Positions 63,156-64,000 of a stretch of 64,000 nucleotides of DNA are shown here, piece by piece. Within the stretch, counting starts at the first letter, position 1. Every line of letters begins with the position of its first letter. Where the stretch lies: assembly GCF_000378605.1 (NCBI RefSeq), contig NZ_KB905155.1, forward strand, positions 744,001 to 808,000. The letters run 5' to 3'. Both the position numbers and the translations under genes were made by a program. The notes under the pieces are model-generated. The model was given only the letters and a program-made list of their open reading frames with translations. It ran no database searches and had not been told where the DNA came from. The stretch comes from Thioalkalivibrio sp. ALJ21 (lineage in GTDB: Bacteria > Pseudomonadota > Gammaproteobacteria > Ectothiorhodospirales > Ectothiorhodospiraceae).

Positions 63156-63657
63156 CGCACGGTGCAGCGGTGCCTTCAGTCGCAGGAGGGCCCGAGATCT
63201 ACCTTCGGATTGAGCAGGCCGGCGCGTTAGCGGAAGAGGTCACCCATCTTGTTCACCTACCGCCACAGCCCCCTTCTCTGGTAGGAGCCCAGCCCTCTGG
63301 GCGATGGGGTGCTGGACACGCCCGATCGGCGAGAGGGCTCGCCTCCTACAGTGGATAGGCCCCAGCCTCGGGGACGAAACGGCGTGCCGCATGCCGCACA
63401 AGGTCCCTTCTCCCGTAGGAGCCCAGCCCCCTGGGCGATGGGGCGCCGGGCACGCCCGATCGGCGAGAGGGCTCGCCTCCTACAGTGGGTAAGACCCAGC
63501 CTCGCCGAGGAATCGGCGTGCCGCATGCCGCACAAGGTCCCTTCTCCCGTAGGAGCCCAGCCCCCTGGGCGATGGGGCACCGGGCACGCCCGATCGGCGA
63601 GAGGGCTCGCCTCCTACAGTGGGTAGAGCCCAGCCTCGCCGAGGAACCGACGTGCTT
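63156..63657. other. Intergenic tandem-repeat region
   Basis: No gene is supported. Three 134-bp tandem units occupy most of it (63281-63619 for the palindromic cores). The left part carries a TCACCCATCTTGTTCACCTA element (63237-63258). Confidence 0.75.
63281..63619. repeat. Tandem array of three 71-bp palindromic elements
   Basis: Cores lie at 63281-63351, 63415-63485 and 63549-63619, spaced exactly 134 bases. Units 2 and 3 also share the spacer (CAGCCTCGCCGAGGAA, GCCGCATGCCGCACAAGG); the first has a slightly different left flank. Each core begins GTAGGAGCCCAGCCC and ends CTCGCCTCCTACAG. Confidence 0.92.
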
Positions 63658-64000
63658 TCAGTCGGAGCTGGCGGGTCGGGCGATGGCTAGGACGGATGCG
63701 CGCGGGCCGTGGCGTCCGAGCGTGGTGAACTCGTCGATCGCGAACCCCGCTCCCGCCACCTGCTCCCGAAACGCTTCTTCGTAGGTCACGCGGCCGAAGT
63801 CGATGGTCGTGATGCGCTTGAGCAGGGGCTTGAAGCGCTCCATCCAGCGGGAGGGGCAGGTCTGGAAGGTCTGGGTGAAGAAGACCTTCCCGTCCGGTTT
63901 CAGCAGGCTGCGGCAGTGGCGCAGTGCGCCTTCGGGGTCCGGCAGGACCATGAAGCTGGCGGAGAAATAGATCGCGTCGTACGGGCCGCCCGTGTGGTCG
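63658..64000 (-). CDS. SAM-dependent methyltransferase, partial
   Basis: Only the C-terminal part is in the window; the frame continues past 64000 at its N-terminal side. The visible sequence, GPYDAIYFSASFMVLPDP followed by ALRHCRSLLKPDGKVFFTQTFQ, is the strand 4-helix-strand 5 region of class I methyltransferases, and the tail ends in LGRHGPRASVLAIARPA. Substrate cannot be told. The internal ATG at 63951 is not the true start. Confidence 0.8.
   Translation of the reverse strand, partial: DHTGGPYDAIYFSASFMVLPDPEGALRHCRSLLKPDGKVFFTQTFQTCPSRWMERFKPLLKRITTIDFGRVTYEEAFREQVAGAGFAIDEFTTLGRHGPRASVLAIARPASSD

Noticed and set aside
63281..63619. CRISPR array
   Set aside because: Only three units, 71-bp palindromic cores with near-identical spacers, and no cas genes. 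This is a tandem REP-like array.

Overview
The window is GC-rich chromosomal DNA from a gammaproteobacterium. Several things together suggest a haloalkaliphilic sulfur oxidiser of the Ectothiorhodospiraceae (Thioalkalivibrio-like). These are a Tat-exported SoxB thiosulfohydrolase, a class I fructose-bisphosphate aldolase, polar-flagellum genes in the Pseudomonas/Vibrio order, and a tmRNA tag ending in NYALAA. The genus is an inference from gene content, not a sequence match.

Layout. 0.3-3.7 kb: rne (RNase E) and a convergent low-molecular-weight protein tyrosine phosphatase. 3.8-5.5 kb: a small plus-strand pair, a second FliK-like protein and a stand-alone FlhB C-terminal-domain protein. 5.5-36 kb: one long minus-strand flagellar and chemotaxis block. 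In transcription order it holds an atypical PilZ protein, fleQ, fleR, fliEFGHIJK, fliLMNOPQR, flhB, flhA, flhF, flhG, fliA, cheY, cheZ, cheA, cheB, motC, motD, parC, parP, cheW, a small unknown gene and a DUF2802 protein. Good -24/-12 (sigma-54) promoter matches precede fleR, fliE and fliL, so a FleQ then FleR cascade can be read from the DNA. Two regulators look unusual: FleQ lacks four residues of its GAFTGA loop, and FleR has a receiver domain without phosphorylation residues and no FleS kinase gene beside it.

36-49.4 kb: housekeeping genes. These are purL, yjbQ, ssrA (tmRNA), rlmM, soxB, fba, an RDD-family membrane protein, a SnoaL-like secreted protein, a phospholipase D-type lipoprotein, tRNA-Val(GAC) and an NDUFA9-like SDR protein. 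Clear terminators follow ssrA, soxB, fba and the tRNA.

49.4-64 kb: an accessory region rich in dispersed repeats. It holds a MazG-like pyrophosphohydrolase, an 802-residue nuclease-helicase-S24 peptidase fusion, an orphan C-terminal piece of a DNA methyltransferase, an AT-richer YaaC-like gene, a TolA-C-like protein, a lipoprotein and small membrane protein pair, a NERD/zinc-ribbon protein flanked by a 265-bp near-perfect direct repeat, a PDC-sensor protein, a YefM-YoeB toxin-antitoxin pair, a FimX-like degenerate EAL protein, and a partial methyltransferase running off the right edge. Five copies of a 71-bp self-complementary element occur here, three of them in a 134-bp-period tandem array.

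The strongest candidate for an undescribed system is the fusion at 50139-52547. A PD-(D/E)XK-like nuclease and DUF2075/Schlafen-type helicase are joined to a LexA/UmuD-like peptidase with an apparent catalytic Ser/Lys pair and an Ala-Gly cleavage bond at about the LexA spacing. That suggests a nuclease-helicase switched by self-cleavage during DNA damage or phage attack.
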